Positions 1 to 13,039 of a DNA stretch of 64,000 nt are shown one piece after another; position 1 is the first letter of the stretch, and the number at the start of each line of letters is the position of its first letter. The stretch is from NCBI GenBank assembly GCA_026008535.1, contig BRKX01000018.1:49965588-50029587 (forward strand), given 5' to 3'. The notes under the pieces were generated by a model. The model made no database searches. It worked only from the letters and a program-made list of their open reading frames with translations, and was not told the DNA's origin. The DNA comes from Perilla frutescens (lineage: Eukaryota > Streptophyta > Magnoliopsida > Lamiales > Lamiaceae). The translations under genes and the position numbers were made by a program.

Positions 1-3000
1 AGCCGTCAGTAAAACGGCTATAACTCTCTCCAGAAGTAAACTTTACTCGTAATTCTTGTTGCGTTGGATTCCTAACTCAAATATCTACCCTACTAAAAGT
101 CGAACCGGTAGAAACCCTATTTGAGTCGGCCTCTAGGTGATTATCAAGTTGATTTCCAAAACCGTCACCTCTTATGTAAGGATCGGGGTAAACGTCGGGT
201 TTTTCATTGAGTCTAGCATTTTTGAACACTAGAGTCCATTATGAATCATTCCATATGATCATATATGCCTAATTCGTCCACTTTTGAAAAAATCAAATTT
301 TTAAGCCCGCCCAAAGGGGTACCCTTTGGCCGGTGGCCAGATTTTGTCCCATTTTCTGGCAGACGTCAGTAAAACGGCTATAACTCTCTCCAGAATTAAG
401 CTTTATCCGTGATTTTTGTTGCGTTGGATTCCTAATTCAAATATCTACCCTACCAAAAGTCGAACCGGTAGAAACTCTATTTGAGTCGGCCTCTAGGTGA
501 TTATCAAGTTGATTTCCAAAACCGTCACCTTTTATGTAGGGATCGGGGTGAACGTCGGGTTTTTCATTGAGTCTAGCATTTTTGAACACTAGAGTCCATT
601 ATGAATCAATCCATATGATCATATATGCCTAATCTGTCCACTTTTGAAAAAATCAAATTTTTGAGCCCGCCCAAAGGGGTATCCCTTTGGCCGGTGGCTT
701 GATTTGGCCCCGTTTTCTGGCAGCCGTCAGTAAAACGGCTGTAACTCTCTCCAGAATTAAGCTTTACCGGTGATTCTTATTGCGTTGGATTCCTAACTCA
801 AATATCTACCCCACCAAAAGTCGAACTGGTAGAAACCCTATTTGAGTCGGGCTCTAGGTGATTATCAAGTTGATTTCCGAAACCGTCACCTCTTATGTAG
901 GGATCGGGGTGAACGTCGGGTTTTTCATTGAGTCTAGCATTTTTGAACACTAGAGTCCATTATGAATCAATCCATATGATCATATATGCCTAATTCGTCC
1001 ACTTTTGAAAAAATCAAATTTTTGAGCCCGCCCAAAGGGGTATCCCTTTGGCCGGTGGCTTGATTTGGCCCCGTTTTCTGGCAGCCGTCAGTAAAACGGC
1101 TGTAACTCTCTCCAGAATTAAGCTTTACCGGTGATTCTTATTGCGTTGGATTCCTAACTCAAATATCTACCCCACCAAAAGTCGAACTGGTAGAAACCCT
1201 ATTTGAGTCGGGCTCTAGGTGATTATCAAGTTGATTTCCGAAACCGTCACCTCTTATGTAGGGATCGGGGTGAACGTCGGGTTTTTCATTGAGTCTAGCA
1301 TTTTTGAACACTAGAGTCCATTATGAATCAATCCATATGATCATATATGCCTAATTCGTCCACTTTTGAAAAAATCAAATTTTTGAGCCCGCCCAAAGGG
1401 GTACCTCTTTGGCCGGTGGCCAGATTTGGCCCCGTTTTCTGGCAGCCGTCAGTAAAACGGCTATAACTCTCTCCAGAAGTAAACTTTACTCGTGATTCTT
1501 GTTGCGTTGGATTCCTAACTCAAATATCTACCCTACTAAAAGTCGAACCGGTAGAAACCCTATTTGAGTCGGCCTCTAGGTGATTATCAAGTTGATTTCC
1601 AAAACCGTCACCTCTTATGTAAGGATCGGGGTAAACGTCGGGTTTTTCATTGAGTCTAGCATTTTTGAACACTAGAGTCCATTATGAATCATTCCATATG
1701 ATCATATATGCCTAATTCGTCCACTTTTGAAAAAATCAAATTTTTAAGCCCGCCCAAAGGGGTACCCTTTGGCCGGTGGCCAGATTTTGTCCCATTTTCT
1801 GGCAGACGTCAGTAAAACGGCTATAACTCTCTCCAGAATTAAGCTTTATCCGTGATTTTTGTTGCGTTGGATTCCTAATTCAAATATCTACCCTACCAAA
1901 AGTCGAACCGGTAGAAACTCTATTTGAGTCGGCCTCTAGGTGATTATCAAGTTGATTTCCAAAACCGTCACCTTTTATGTAGGGATCGGGGTGAACGTCG
2001 GGTTTTTCATTGAGTCTAGCATTTTTGAACACTAGAGTCCATTATGAATCAATCCATATGATCATATATGCCTAATCTGTCCACTTTTGAAAAAATCAAA
2101 TTTTTGAGCCCGCCCAAAGGGGTATCCCTTTGGCCGGTGGCTAGATTTGGCCCCGTTTTCTGGCAGCCGTCAGTAAAACGGCTGTAACTCTCTCCAGAAT
2201 TAAGCTTTACCCGTGATTCTTATTGCGTTGGATTCCTATCAAATATCTACCCCACCAAAAGTCGAACTGGTAGAAACCCTATTTGAGTCGGGCTCTAGGT
2301 GATTATCAAGTTGATTTCCGAAACCGTCACCTCTTATGTAGGGATCGGGGTGAACGTCGGGTTTTTCATTGAGTCTAGCATTTTTGAACACTAGAGTCCA
2401 TTATGAATCAATCCATATGATCATATATGCCTAATTCGTCCACTTTTGAAAAAATCAAATTTTTGAGCCCGCCCAAAGGGGTACCTCTTTGGCCGGTGGC
2501 CAGATTTGGCCCCGTTTTCTGGCAGCCGTCAGTAAAACGGCTATAACTCTCTCCAGAAGTAAACTTTACTCGTGATTCTTGTTGCGTTGGATTCCTAACT
2601 CAAATATCTACCCTACTAAAAGTCGAACCGGTAGAAACCCTATTTGAGTCGGCCTCTAGGTGATTATCAAGTTGATTTCCAAAACCGTCACCTCTTATGT
2701 AAGGATCGGGGTGAACGTCGGATTTTTCATTGAGTCTAGCATTTTTGAACACTAGAGTCCATTATGAATCAATCCATATGATCATATATGCCTAATTCGT
2801 CCACTTTTGAAAAAATCAAATTTTTGAGCCCGCCCAAAGGGGTACCTCTTTGGCCGGTGGCCAGATTTGGCCCCGTTTTCTGGCAGCCGTCAGTAAAACG
2901 GCTATAACTCTCTCCAGAAGTAAACTTTACTCGTGATTCTTGTTGCGTTGGATTCCTAACTCAAATATCTACCCTACTAAAAGTCGAACCGGTAGAAACC

Positions 3001-5409
3001 CTATTTGAGTCGGCCTCTAGGTGATTATCAAGTTGATTTCCAAAACCGTCACCTCTTATGTAAGGATCGGGGTAAACGTCGGTTTTTTCATTGAGTCTAG
3101 CATTTTTGAACACTAGAGTCCATTATGAATCATTCCATATGATCATATATGCCTAATTCGTCCACTTTTGAAAAAATCAAATTTTTAAGCCCGCCCAAAG
3201 GGGTACCCTTTGGTCGGTGGCCAGATTTTGTCCCATTTTCTGGCAGACGTCAGTAAAACGGCTATAACTCTCTCCAGAATTAAGCTTTATCCGTGATTTT
3301 TGTTGCGTTGGATTCCCAATTCAAATATCTACCCTACCAAAAGTCGAACCGGTAGAAACTCTATTTGAGTCGGCCTCTAGGTGATTATCAAGTTGATTTC
3401 CAAAACCGTCACCTTTTATGTAGGGATCGGGGTGAACGTCGGGTTTTTCATTGAGTCTAGCATTTTTGAACACTAGAGTCCATTATGAATCAATCCATAT
3501 GATCATATATGCCTAATCTGTCCACTTTTGAAAAAATCAAATTTTTGAGCCCGCCCAAAGGGGTATCCCTTTGGCCGGTGGCTTGATTTGGCCCCGTTTT
3601 CTGGCAGCCGTCAGTAAAACGGCTGTAACTCTCTCCAGAATTAAGCTTTACCGGTGATTCTTATTGTGTTGGATTCCTAACTCAAATATCTACCCCACCA
3701 AAAGTCGAACTGGTAGAAACCCTATTTGAGTCGGGCTCTAGGTGATTATCAAGTTGATTTCCGAAACCGTCACCTCTTATGTAGGGATCGGGGTGAACGT
3801 CGGGTTTTTCATTGAGTCTAGCATATTTGAACACTAGAGTCCATTATGAATCAATCCATATGATCATATATGCCTAATCTGTCCACTTTTGAAAAAATCA
3901 AATTTTTGAGCCCGCCCAAAGGGGTACCTCTTTGGCCGGTGGCCAGATTTGGCCCCGTTTTCTGGCAGCCGTCAGTAAAACGGCTATAACTCTCTCCAGA
4001 AGTAAACTTTACTCGTGATTCTTGTTGCGTTGGATTCCTAACTCAAATATCTACCCTACTAAAAGTCGAACCGGTAGAAACCCTATTTGAGTCGGCCTCT
4101 AGGTGATTATCAAGTTGATTTCCAAAATCGTCACCTCTTATGTAAGGATCGGGGTAAACGTCGGGTTTTTCATTGAGTCTAGCATTTTTGAACACTAGAG
4201 TCCATTATGAATCAATCCATATGATCATATATGCCTAATTCGTCCACTTTTGAAAAAATCAAATTTTTGAGCCCGCCCAAAGGGGTACCTCTTTGGCCGG
4301 TGGCCAGATTTGGCCCCGTTTTCTGGCAGCCGTCAATAAAACGGCTATAACTCTCTCCAGAAGTAAACTTTACTCGTGATTCTTGTTGCGTTGGATTCCT
4401 AACTCAAATATCTACCCTACTAAAAGTCGAACCGGTAGAAACCCTATTTGAGTCGGCCTCTAGGTGATTATCAAGTTGATTTCCAAAACCGTCACCTCTT
4501 ATGTAAGGATCGGGGTGAACGTCGGGTTTTTCATTGAGTCTAGCATTTTTGAACACTAGAGTCCATTATGAATCAATCCATATGATCATATATGCCTAAT
4601 TCGTCCACTTTTGAAAAAATCAAAGTTTTGAGCCCGCCCAAAGGGGTACCTCTTTGGCCGGTGGCCAGATTTGGCCCCGTTTTCTGGCAGCCGTCAGTAA
4701 AACGGCTATAACTCTCTCCAGAAGTAAACTTTACTCGTGATTCTTATTGCGTTGGATTCCTAACTCAAATATCTACCATACCAAAAGTCGAACCAGTAGA
4801 AACCCTATTTGAGTCAGCCTCTAGGTGATTATCAAGTTTATTTCCAAAACCGTCACCTCTTATGTAGGGATCGGGGTGAACGTCGGGTTTTTCATTGAGT
4901 CTAGCATATTTGAACACTAGAGTCCATTATGAATCAATCCATATGATCATATATGCCTAATCCGTCCACTTTTGAAAAAATTAAATTTTTAAGCCCGCCC
5001 AAAGGGGTACCCCTTTGGTCGGTGGCCAGATTTGGCCCCGTTTTCTGGCAGCCGTCAGTAAAACGGCTATAACTCTCTCCAGCAGTAAGCTCTACCCGTT
5101 ATTCTTGTTGCGTTGGATTCCTAACTCAAATATCTACCCTACCAAAAGTCGAACCGGTAGAAACCCTATTTGAGTCGGCCTCTAGGTGATTATCAAGTTG
5201 ATTTCCAAAACCGTCACCTCTTATGTAAGGATCGGGGTGAACGTCGGGTTTTTCATTGAGTCTAGCATTTTTGAACACTAGAGTCCATTATGAATCAATC
5301 CATATGATTATATATGCCTAATCCGTCCACTTTTGAAAAAATCAAATTTTTGAGCCCGCCCAAAGGGGTACCCTTTGGCCGGTGGCCAGATTTTGTCCCA
5401 TTTTCTGGC
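1..5409 (+). repeat. Block 1: 4-monomer HOR, ~1.44 kb period
   Basis: Fifteen monomers. Units begin at 1, 1444 and 2885 with the same opening order: a B-like monomer whose tail reads GGGGTACCCTTTGG and TTTTGTCCC, then an AGACGTCAG-headed monomer carrying CCTAATTCAAATATC (starts 361, 1804, 3245), then a GGCTGTAAC / TTACCGGTG monomer (starts 722, 2165, 3606). The fourth position varies: in unit 1 the third monomer is duplicated (1083), while later units carry B-like monomers (2524; 3967 and 4328). A two-base deletion (CCTATCAAATATC) near 2238 makes monomer 2165 only 359 bp. Monomers 4689 and 5050 are transitional. Confidence 0.85.
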
Positions 5410-5611
5410 AGACGTCAGTAAAACGGCTATAACTCTCTCCAGAATTAAGCTTTATCCATGATTCTTATTGCGTTGGATTCCTAACTCAGATATCTACCCT
5501 ACAAAAAGTTCAAATGGAAGAAACTCCTTTTGAGTCAACCTCTAGGTGATTATCAAGTTGATTTCCAAAACCGTCGCCTCTTATGTAGGGATCGGGGTGA
5601 ACGTCGGGTTT

Positions 5612-8600
5612 TTCATTGAGTCTAGCATTTTTGAATACTAGAGTCCATTATGAATCAATCCATATGATCATATATGCCTAATCCGTCCACTTTTGAAAAA
5701 ATCAAATTTTTGAGCCCGCCCAAAGGGGTACCCCTTTGGCCGGTGGCCAGATTTGGCCCCGTTTTCTGGCAGCCGTCAGTAAAACGGCTGTAACTCTCTC
5801 CAGAAGTAAGCTTTACCCGTGATTCTTATTGCGTTGGATTCCTAACTAAAATATCTACCCCACCAAAAGTCGAACAGGTAGAAACCCTATTTGAGTCGGC
5901 CTCTAGGTGATTATCAAGTTGATTTCCAAAACCGTCACCTCTTATGTAGGGATCGGGGTGAACGTCGGGTTTTTCATTGAGTCTAGCATTTTTGAACACT
6001 AGAGTCCATTATGAATCAATCCATATGATCATATATGCCTAATCCGTCCAGTTTTCAAAAAATCAAATTTTTGAGCCCGCCCAAAGGGGTACTTCTTTGG
6101 CCGGTGGCCAGATTTGGCCCCGTTTTCTGGCAGCCGTCAGTAAAACGGCTGAACTTTCTCCAGAAGTAAGCTTTAACCGTGATTCTTGTTGCCTTGGATT
6201 CCTAAATCAAATATCTACCCAGCCAAAAGTCGAACTGGTAGAAACCCTATTTGAGTCGGCCTCTAGGTGATTATGAAGTTGATTTCCAAAACCGTCACCT
6301 CTTATGTAGGGATCGGGTGAACGTCTGGTTTTTCATTGAGTCTAGCATTTTTGAACACTAGAGTCCATTATGAATCAATCCATATGATCATATATGCCTA
6401 ATCCGTCGACTTTTGAATAAATAAAATTTTTGAGCCCGCCCAAAGGGGTACCCCTTTGGCCGGTGGCCAGATTTGGCCCCGTGTTCTGGAAGCCGTCAGT
6501 AAAACGGCTGTAACTCTCTCCATAACTAAGCTTTACCTGTGATTCTTGTTGCGTTGGATTCCTAACTCAAATATATACCCTACCAAAAGTCGAACCGGTA
6601 GAAACCCTATTTGAGTCGGCCTCTAGGTGATTATCAAGTTGATTTCCAAAATCGTCACCTCTTATGTAGGGATCGGGTGAACGTCGGGTTTTTCATTGAG
6701 TCTAGCATTTTTGAACACTAGAGTCCATTAGGAATCAATCCATATGATCATATATGCCTAATTCGTCCACTTTTGAAAAAATCAAATTTTTGAGCGCGTC
6801 CAAAGGGGTACCCCTTTGGCTAGTGGCAAGATTTGGCCCCGTTTTCTGGCAGCCGTCAGTAAAACGGCTATAACTCTCTCCAGAAGTAAGCTTTACCCGT
6901 GATTCTTGTTGCGTTGGATTCCTAACTCAAATATCTACCATACCAAAAGTCGAACCAGTAGAAACCCTATTTGAGTCGGCCTCTAGGTGATTATCAAGTT
7001 GATTTCTAAAACCGTCACCTCTTATGTAGGGATCGGGGTGAACGTCGGGTTTTTCATTGAGTCTACCATTTTTGAACACTAGAGTCCATTATGAATCAAT
7101 CCATATGATCATATATGCCTAATCCGTCCACTTTTGAAAAAATCAAATTTTTGAGCCCGCCCAAAGGGGTACCCCTTTGGCCGGTGGCCAGATTTGGCCC
7201 CGATTTCTGGCAGCCGTCAGTAAAACGGTTATAACTCTCTCCACAAGTAAACTTTACTCGTGATTCTTGTTGCGTTGGATTCCTAACTCAAATATCTACC
7301 CTACCAAAAGTCGAACCGGTAGAAACCCTATTTGAGTCGCCCTCTAGGTGATTATCAAGTTGATTTCCGAAACCGTCACCTCTTATGTAAGGATCGGGGT
7401 GAACGTCGGGTTTTTCCTTGAGTCTAGCATTTTTGAACAATAGAGTCCATTATGAATCAATACATATGATCATATATGCCTAATCCGTCGAATTTTGAAA
7501 AAAAAAAAATTTTGAGCCCGCCCAAAGGGGTACCCCTTTGGCCGGTGGCCAGATTTGGCCCCATTTTCTGGCAGCCGTTAGTAAAACGGCTGTAACTCTC
7601 TCCAGAACTAAGCTTTACCTGTGATTCTTGTTGAGTTGGATTCTTAACTGAAATATCTACCCTACCAATAGTCGAACCGGTAAAAACCCTATTTTAGTCG
7701 GCCTCTAGGTGATTATCAAGTTGATTTCCAAAACCGTCACCTCTTATGTAGGGATCGGGGTGAACGTCGGGTTCTTCCTTGAGTCTAGCATTTTTGAACA
7801 CTAGAGTCCATTATGAATCAATCCATATGATCATATATGCCTAATCCTTCCACTTTTGAAAAAATCAAATTTTTGAGCCCGCCCAAAGGGGTACCCCTTT
7901 GGCCGGTGGCAAGATTTGGCCCCGTTTTCTGGCAGCCGTCAGTAAAACGGCTATAACTCTCTCCAGAAGTAAGCTTTACCCGTGATTCTTGTTGCGTTGG
8001 ATTCCTAACTGAAATATCTACCCTACCAATAGTCGAACCGGTAAAAACCCTATTTGAGTCGGACTCTAGGTGATTATCAAGTTGATTTCCAAAACCGTCA
8101 CCTCTTATGTAGGGATCGGGTGAACGTCGGGTTTTTCATTGAGTCTAGCATTTTTGAACACTAGAGTCCATTATGAATCAATCCATATAATCATATATGC
8201 CTAATCCGTCCACTTTTGAAAAAATCAAATTTTTGAGCCCGCCCAAAGGGGTACCCTTTGGCCGGTGGCCAGATTTTGCCCAATTTTCTGGCAGACGTCA
8301 GTAAAACGGCTATAACTCTCTCCAGAATTAAGCTTTATCCATGATTCTTGTTGCGTTGGATTCCTAACTCAAATATCTACCCTACAAAAAGTTCAAATGG
8401 AAGAAACACCTTTTGAGTCAACCTCTAGGTGATTATCAAGTTGATTTCCACAACCGTCGCCTCTTGTGTAGGGATCGGGGTGAACGTCGGGTTTTCATTG
8501 AGTCTAGCATTTTTTAATACTAGAGTCCATTATGAATCAATCCATATGATCATATATGCCTAATCCGTCCACTTTTGAAAAAATCAAATTTTTGAGCCCG

Positions 8601-8770
8601 CCCAAAGGGGTACCCTTTGGCCGGTGGCCAGATTTTGCCCCATTTTCTGGCAGACGTCAGTAAAACGTCTATAACTCTCTCCAGAATTAAGCTTTATCCG
8701 TGATTCTTGTTGCGTTGGATTCCTAACTCAAATATCTACCCTACAAAAAGTTCAAATGGAAGAAACACCT
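5612..8770 (+). repeat. Block 2: left copy of 9-monomer duplicated segment
   Basis: This stretch of about 3.16 kb matches 8852-12007 almost base for base at an offset of 3241 bp. Shared private changes include GGCTGAACTTTC near 6150, GCCTTGGATTCCTAAATC near 6190, GAATAAATAAAA near 6415, CTGGAAGCC at 6486, a 12-A run at 7498-7509 and CAATTTTCTGG at 8281. The few differences I saw are TACATATG against TCCATATG near 7462, GTTCTTCC against GTTTTTCC near 7773, and GGGGTACC against GGGTTACC in the other copy near 10408. The left limit is set by differences just before 5612. It contains an E-F-G cassette starting at 6491. Confidence 0.9.
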
Positions 8771-8851
8771 TTTGAGTCAACCTCTAGGTGATTATCAAGT
8801 TGATTTCCACAACCGTCGCCTCTTGTGTAGGGATCGGGGTGAACGTCGGGT

Positions 8852-11800
8852 TTTCATTGAGTCTAGCATTTTTGAATACTAGAGTCCATTATGAATCAAT
8901 CCATATGATCATATATGCCTAATCCGTCCACTTTTGAAAAAATCAAATTTTTGAGCCCGCCCAAAGGGGTACCCCTTTGGCCGGTGGCCAGATTTGGCCC
9001 CGTTTTCTGGCAGCCGTCAGTAAAACGGCTGTAACTCTCTCCAGAAGTAAGCTTTACCCGTGATTCTTATTGCGTTGGATTCCTAACTAAAATATCTACC
9101 CCACCAAAAGTCGAACAGGTAGAAACCCTATTTGAGTCGGCCTCTAGGTGATTATCAAGTTGATTTCCAAAACCGTCACCTCTTATGTAGGGATCGGGGT
9201 GAACGTCGGGTTTTTCATTGAGTCTAGCATTTTTGAACACTAGAGTCCATTATGAATCAATCCATATGATCATATATGCCTAATCCGTCCAGTTTTCAAA
9301 AAATCAAATTTTTGAGCCCGCCCAAAGGGGTACTTCTTTGGCCGGTGGCCAGATTTGGCCCCGTTTTCTGGCAGCCGTCAGTAAAACGGCTGAACTTTCT
9401 CCAGAAGTAAGCTTTAACCGTGATTCTTGTTGCCTTGGATTCCTAAATCAAATATCTACCCAGCCAAAAGTCGAACTGGTAGAAACCCTATTTGAGTCGG
9501 CCTCTAGGTGATTATGAAGTTGATTTCCAAAACCGTCACCTCTTATGTAGGGATCGGGTGAACGTCTGGTTTTTCATTGAGTCTAGCATTTTTGAACACT
9601 AGAGTCCATTATGAATCAATCCATATGATCATATATGCCTAATCCGTCGACTTTTGAATAAATAAAATTTTTGAGCCCGCCCAAAGGGGTACCCCTTTGG
9701 CCGGTGGCCAGATTTGGCCCCGTGTTCTGGAAGCCGTCAGTAAAACGGCTGTAACTCTCTCCATAACTAAGCTTTACCTGTGATTCTTGTTGCGTTGGAT
9801 TCCTAACTCAAATATATACCCTACCAAAAGTCGAACCGGTAGAAACCCTATTTGAGTCGGCCTCTAGGTGATTATCAAGTTGATTTCCAAAATCGTCACC
9901 TCTTATGTAGGGATCGGGTGAACGTCGGGTTTTTCATTGAGTCTAGCATTTTTGAACACTAGAGTCCATTAGGAATCAATCCATATGATCATATATGCCT
10001 AATTCGTCCACTTTTGAAAAAATCAAATTTTTGAGCGCGTCCAAAGGGGTACCCCTTTGGCTAGTGGCAAGATTTGGCCCCGTTTTCTGGCAGCCGTCAG
10101 TAAAACGGCTATAACTCTCTCCAGAAGTAAGCTTTACCCGTGATTCTTGTTGCGTTGGATTCCTAACTCAAATATCTACCATACCAAAAGTCGAACCAGT
10201 AGAAACCCTATTTGAGTCGGCCTCTAGGTGATTATCAAGTTGATTTCTAAAACCGTCACCTCTTATGTAGGGATCGGGGTGAACGTCGGGTTTTTCATTG
10301 AGTCTACCATTTTTGAACACTAGAGTCCATTATGAATCAATCCATATGATCATATATGCCTAATCCGTCCACTTTTGAAAAAATCAAATTTTTGAGCCCG
10401 CCCAAAGGGTTACCCCTTTGGCCGGTGGCCAGATTTGGCCCCGATTTCTGGCAGCCGTCAGTAAAACGGTTATAACTCTCTCCACAAGTAAACTTTACTC
10501 GTGATTCTTGTTGCGTTGGATTCCTAACTCAAATATCTACCCTACCAAAAGTCGAACCGGTAGAAACCCTATTTGAGTCGCCCTCTAGGTGATTATCAAG
10601 TTGATTTCCGAAACCGTCACCTCTTATGTAAGGATCGGGGTGAACGTCGGGTTTTTCCTTGAGTCTAGCATTTTTGAACAATAGAGTCCATTATGAATCA
10701 ATCCATATGATCATATATGCCTAATCCGTCGAATTTTGAAAAAAAAAAAATTTTGAGCCCGCCCAAAGGGGTACCCCTTTGGCCGGTGGCCAGATTTGGC
10801 CCCATTTTCTGGCAGCCGTTAGTAAAACGGCTGTAACTCTCTCCAGAACTAAGCTTTACCTGTGATTCTTGTTGAGTTGGATTCTTAACTGAAATATCTA
10901 CCCTACCAATAGTCGAACCGGTAAAAACCCTATTTTAGTCGGCCTCTAGGTGATTATCAAGTTGATTTCCAAAACCGTCACCTCTTATGTAGGGATCGGG
11001 GTGAACGTCGGGTTTTTCCTTGAGTCTAGCATTTTTGAACACTAGAGTCCATTATGAATCAATCCATATGATCATATATGCCTAATCCTTCCACTTTTGA
11101 AAAAATCAAATTTTTGAGCCCGCCCAAAGGGGTACCCCTTTGGCCGGTGGCAAGATTTGGCCCCGTTTTCTGGCAGCCGTCAGTAAAACGGCTATAACTC
11201 TCTCCAGAAGTAAGCTTTACCCGTGATTCTTGTTGCGTTGGATTCCTAACTGAAATATCTACCCTACCAATAGTCGAACCGGTAAAAACCCTATTTGAGT
11301 CGGACTCTAGGTGATTATCAAGTTGATTTCCAAAACCGTCACCTCTTATGTAGGGATCGGGTGAACGTCGGGTTTTTCATTGAGTCTAGCATTTTTGAAC
11401 ACTAGAGTCCATTATGAATCAATCCATATAATCATATATGCCTAATCCGTCCACTTTTGAAAAAATCAAATTTTTGAGCCCGCCCAAAGGGGTACCCTTT
11501 GGCCGGTGGCCAGATTTTGCCCAATTTTCTGGCAGACGTCAGTAAAACGGCTATAACTCTCTCCAGAATTAAGCTTTATCCATGATTCTTGTTGCGTTGG
11601 ATTCCTAACTCAAATATCTACCCTACAAAAAGTTCAAATGGAAGAAACACCTTTTGAGTCAACCTCTAGGTGATTATCAAGTTGATTTCCACAACCGTCG
11701 CCTCTTGTGTAGGGATCGGGGTGAACGTCGGGTTTTCATTGAGTCTAGCATTTTTTAATACTAGAGTCCATTATGAATCAATCCATATGATCATATATGC

Positions 11801-12007
11801 CTAATCCGTCCACTTTTGAAAAAATCAAATTTTTGAGCCCGCCCAAAGGGGTACCCTTTGGCCGGTGGCCAGATTTTGCCCCATTTTCTGGCAGACGTCA
11901 GTAAAACGTCTATAACTCTCTCCAGAATTAAGCTTTATCCGTGATTCTTGTTGCGTTGGATTCCTAACTCAAATATCTACCCTACAAAAAGTTCAAATGG
12001 AAGAAAC
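8852..12007 (+). repeat. Block 2: right copy of 9-monomer duplicated segment
   Basis: Tandem partner of 5612-8770, with equivalent monomers at 9012, 9373, 9732, 10092, 10453, 10814, 11175, 11534 and 11893. The match ends near 12007, where GAAACACCTT in the left copy becomes GAAACTCCTT. Only about three substitutions were seen over roughly 3.16 kb, so this is a recent event compared with the divergence between neighbouring monomers. Confidence 0.9.
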
Positions 12008-12253
12008 TCCTTTTGAGTCAACCTCTAGGTGATTATCAAGTTGATTTCCACAACCGTCGCCTCTTATGTAGGGATCGGGGTGAACGTCGGGTTTTTCATT
12101 GAGTCTAGCATTTTTTAATACTAGAGTCCATTATGAATCAATCCATATGATCATATATGCCTAATCCGTCCACTTTTGAAAAAATCAAATTTTTGAGCCC
12201 GCCCAAAGGGGTACCCCTTTGGCCGGTGGCCAGATTTGGCCCCGTTTTCTGGC

Positions 12254-12975
12254 AGCCGTCAGTAAAACGGCTGTAACTCTCTGCGGAATTAAGCTTTACC
12301 CGTGATTTTTGTTGCGTTGGATTCCTAACTCAAATATCCACCACACCAAAAGTCGAACTGGTAGAAACCCTATTTGAGTCGGCCTCTAGGTGATTATCAA
12401 GTTGATTTCCAAAACCGTCACCTCTTATGTAGGGATCGGTGTGAACGTCGGGTTTTTCATTGAGTCTAGAATTTTTGAACACTAGAGTCCATTATGAATC
12501 AATCCATATGATCATATATGCCTAATCCGTCCACTTTTGAAAAAATCAAATTTTTGAGCCCGCCCAAAAGGGTACCTCTTTGGCCGGTGGCCAGATTTGG
12601 CCCCGTTTTCTAGCAGCCGTCAGTAAAACGGCTATAACTCTCTCCAGAAGTAAACTTTACTCGTGATTATTGTTGCGTTGGATTCCTAACTCAAATCTCT
12701 ACCCTACAAAAAGTGAAACCGGTAGAAACCCTATTTGAGTCGGCCTCTAGGTGATTATCAAGTTTATTTCCAAAACCGTCACCTCTTATGTAGGGATCGG
12801 GGTGAACGTCGGGTTTTTCATTGAGTCTAGCATTTTTGAACACTAGAGTACATTATGAATCAATCCATATGATCATATATGCCTAATCCGTCCACTTTTG
12901 AAAAAATTAAATTTTTGAGCCCGCCCAAAGAGGTACCCCTTTGGCCGGTGCCCAGATTTTGCCCCATTTTCTGGC
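12254..12975 (+). repeat. Two monomers (D then B) after block 2
   Basis: Monomer 12254 is type D (CTCTCTGCGGAATT, GTGATTTTTG, CCACACC, and a TAGAATTTTTG change). Monomer 12615 is type B (AGTAAACTTTACTCG, TCTCTACCCTAC, GTTTATTTCC) and follows a TTTCTAGCAGCC junction. The same D-B pairing recurs at 19099-19819, at 33893-34614 and inside the 6-monomer repeat. Confidence 0.85.
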
Positions 12976-13039
12976 AGACGTCAGTAAAACGGCTATAACT
13001 CTCTCCAGAATTAAGCTTTATCTGTGATTCTTATTGCGT

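Noticed and set aside
1..360. Window starting exactly on a monomer boundary
   Set aside because: The boundary is an arbitrary landmark I chose in a circularly permutable repeat, so the coincidence with position 1 has no meaning.
7498..7509. 12-A run as a poly(A) tail or retroposon 3' end
   Set aside because: It lies at the usual A-tract position of the monomer, with satellite sequence continuing normally on both sides and no target-site duplication. The copy at about 10739 is due to the 3241-bp duplication.
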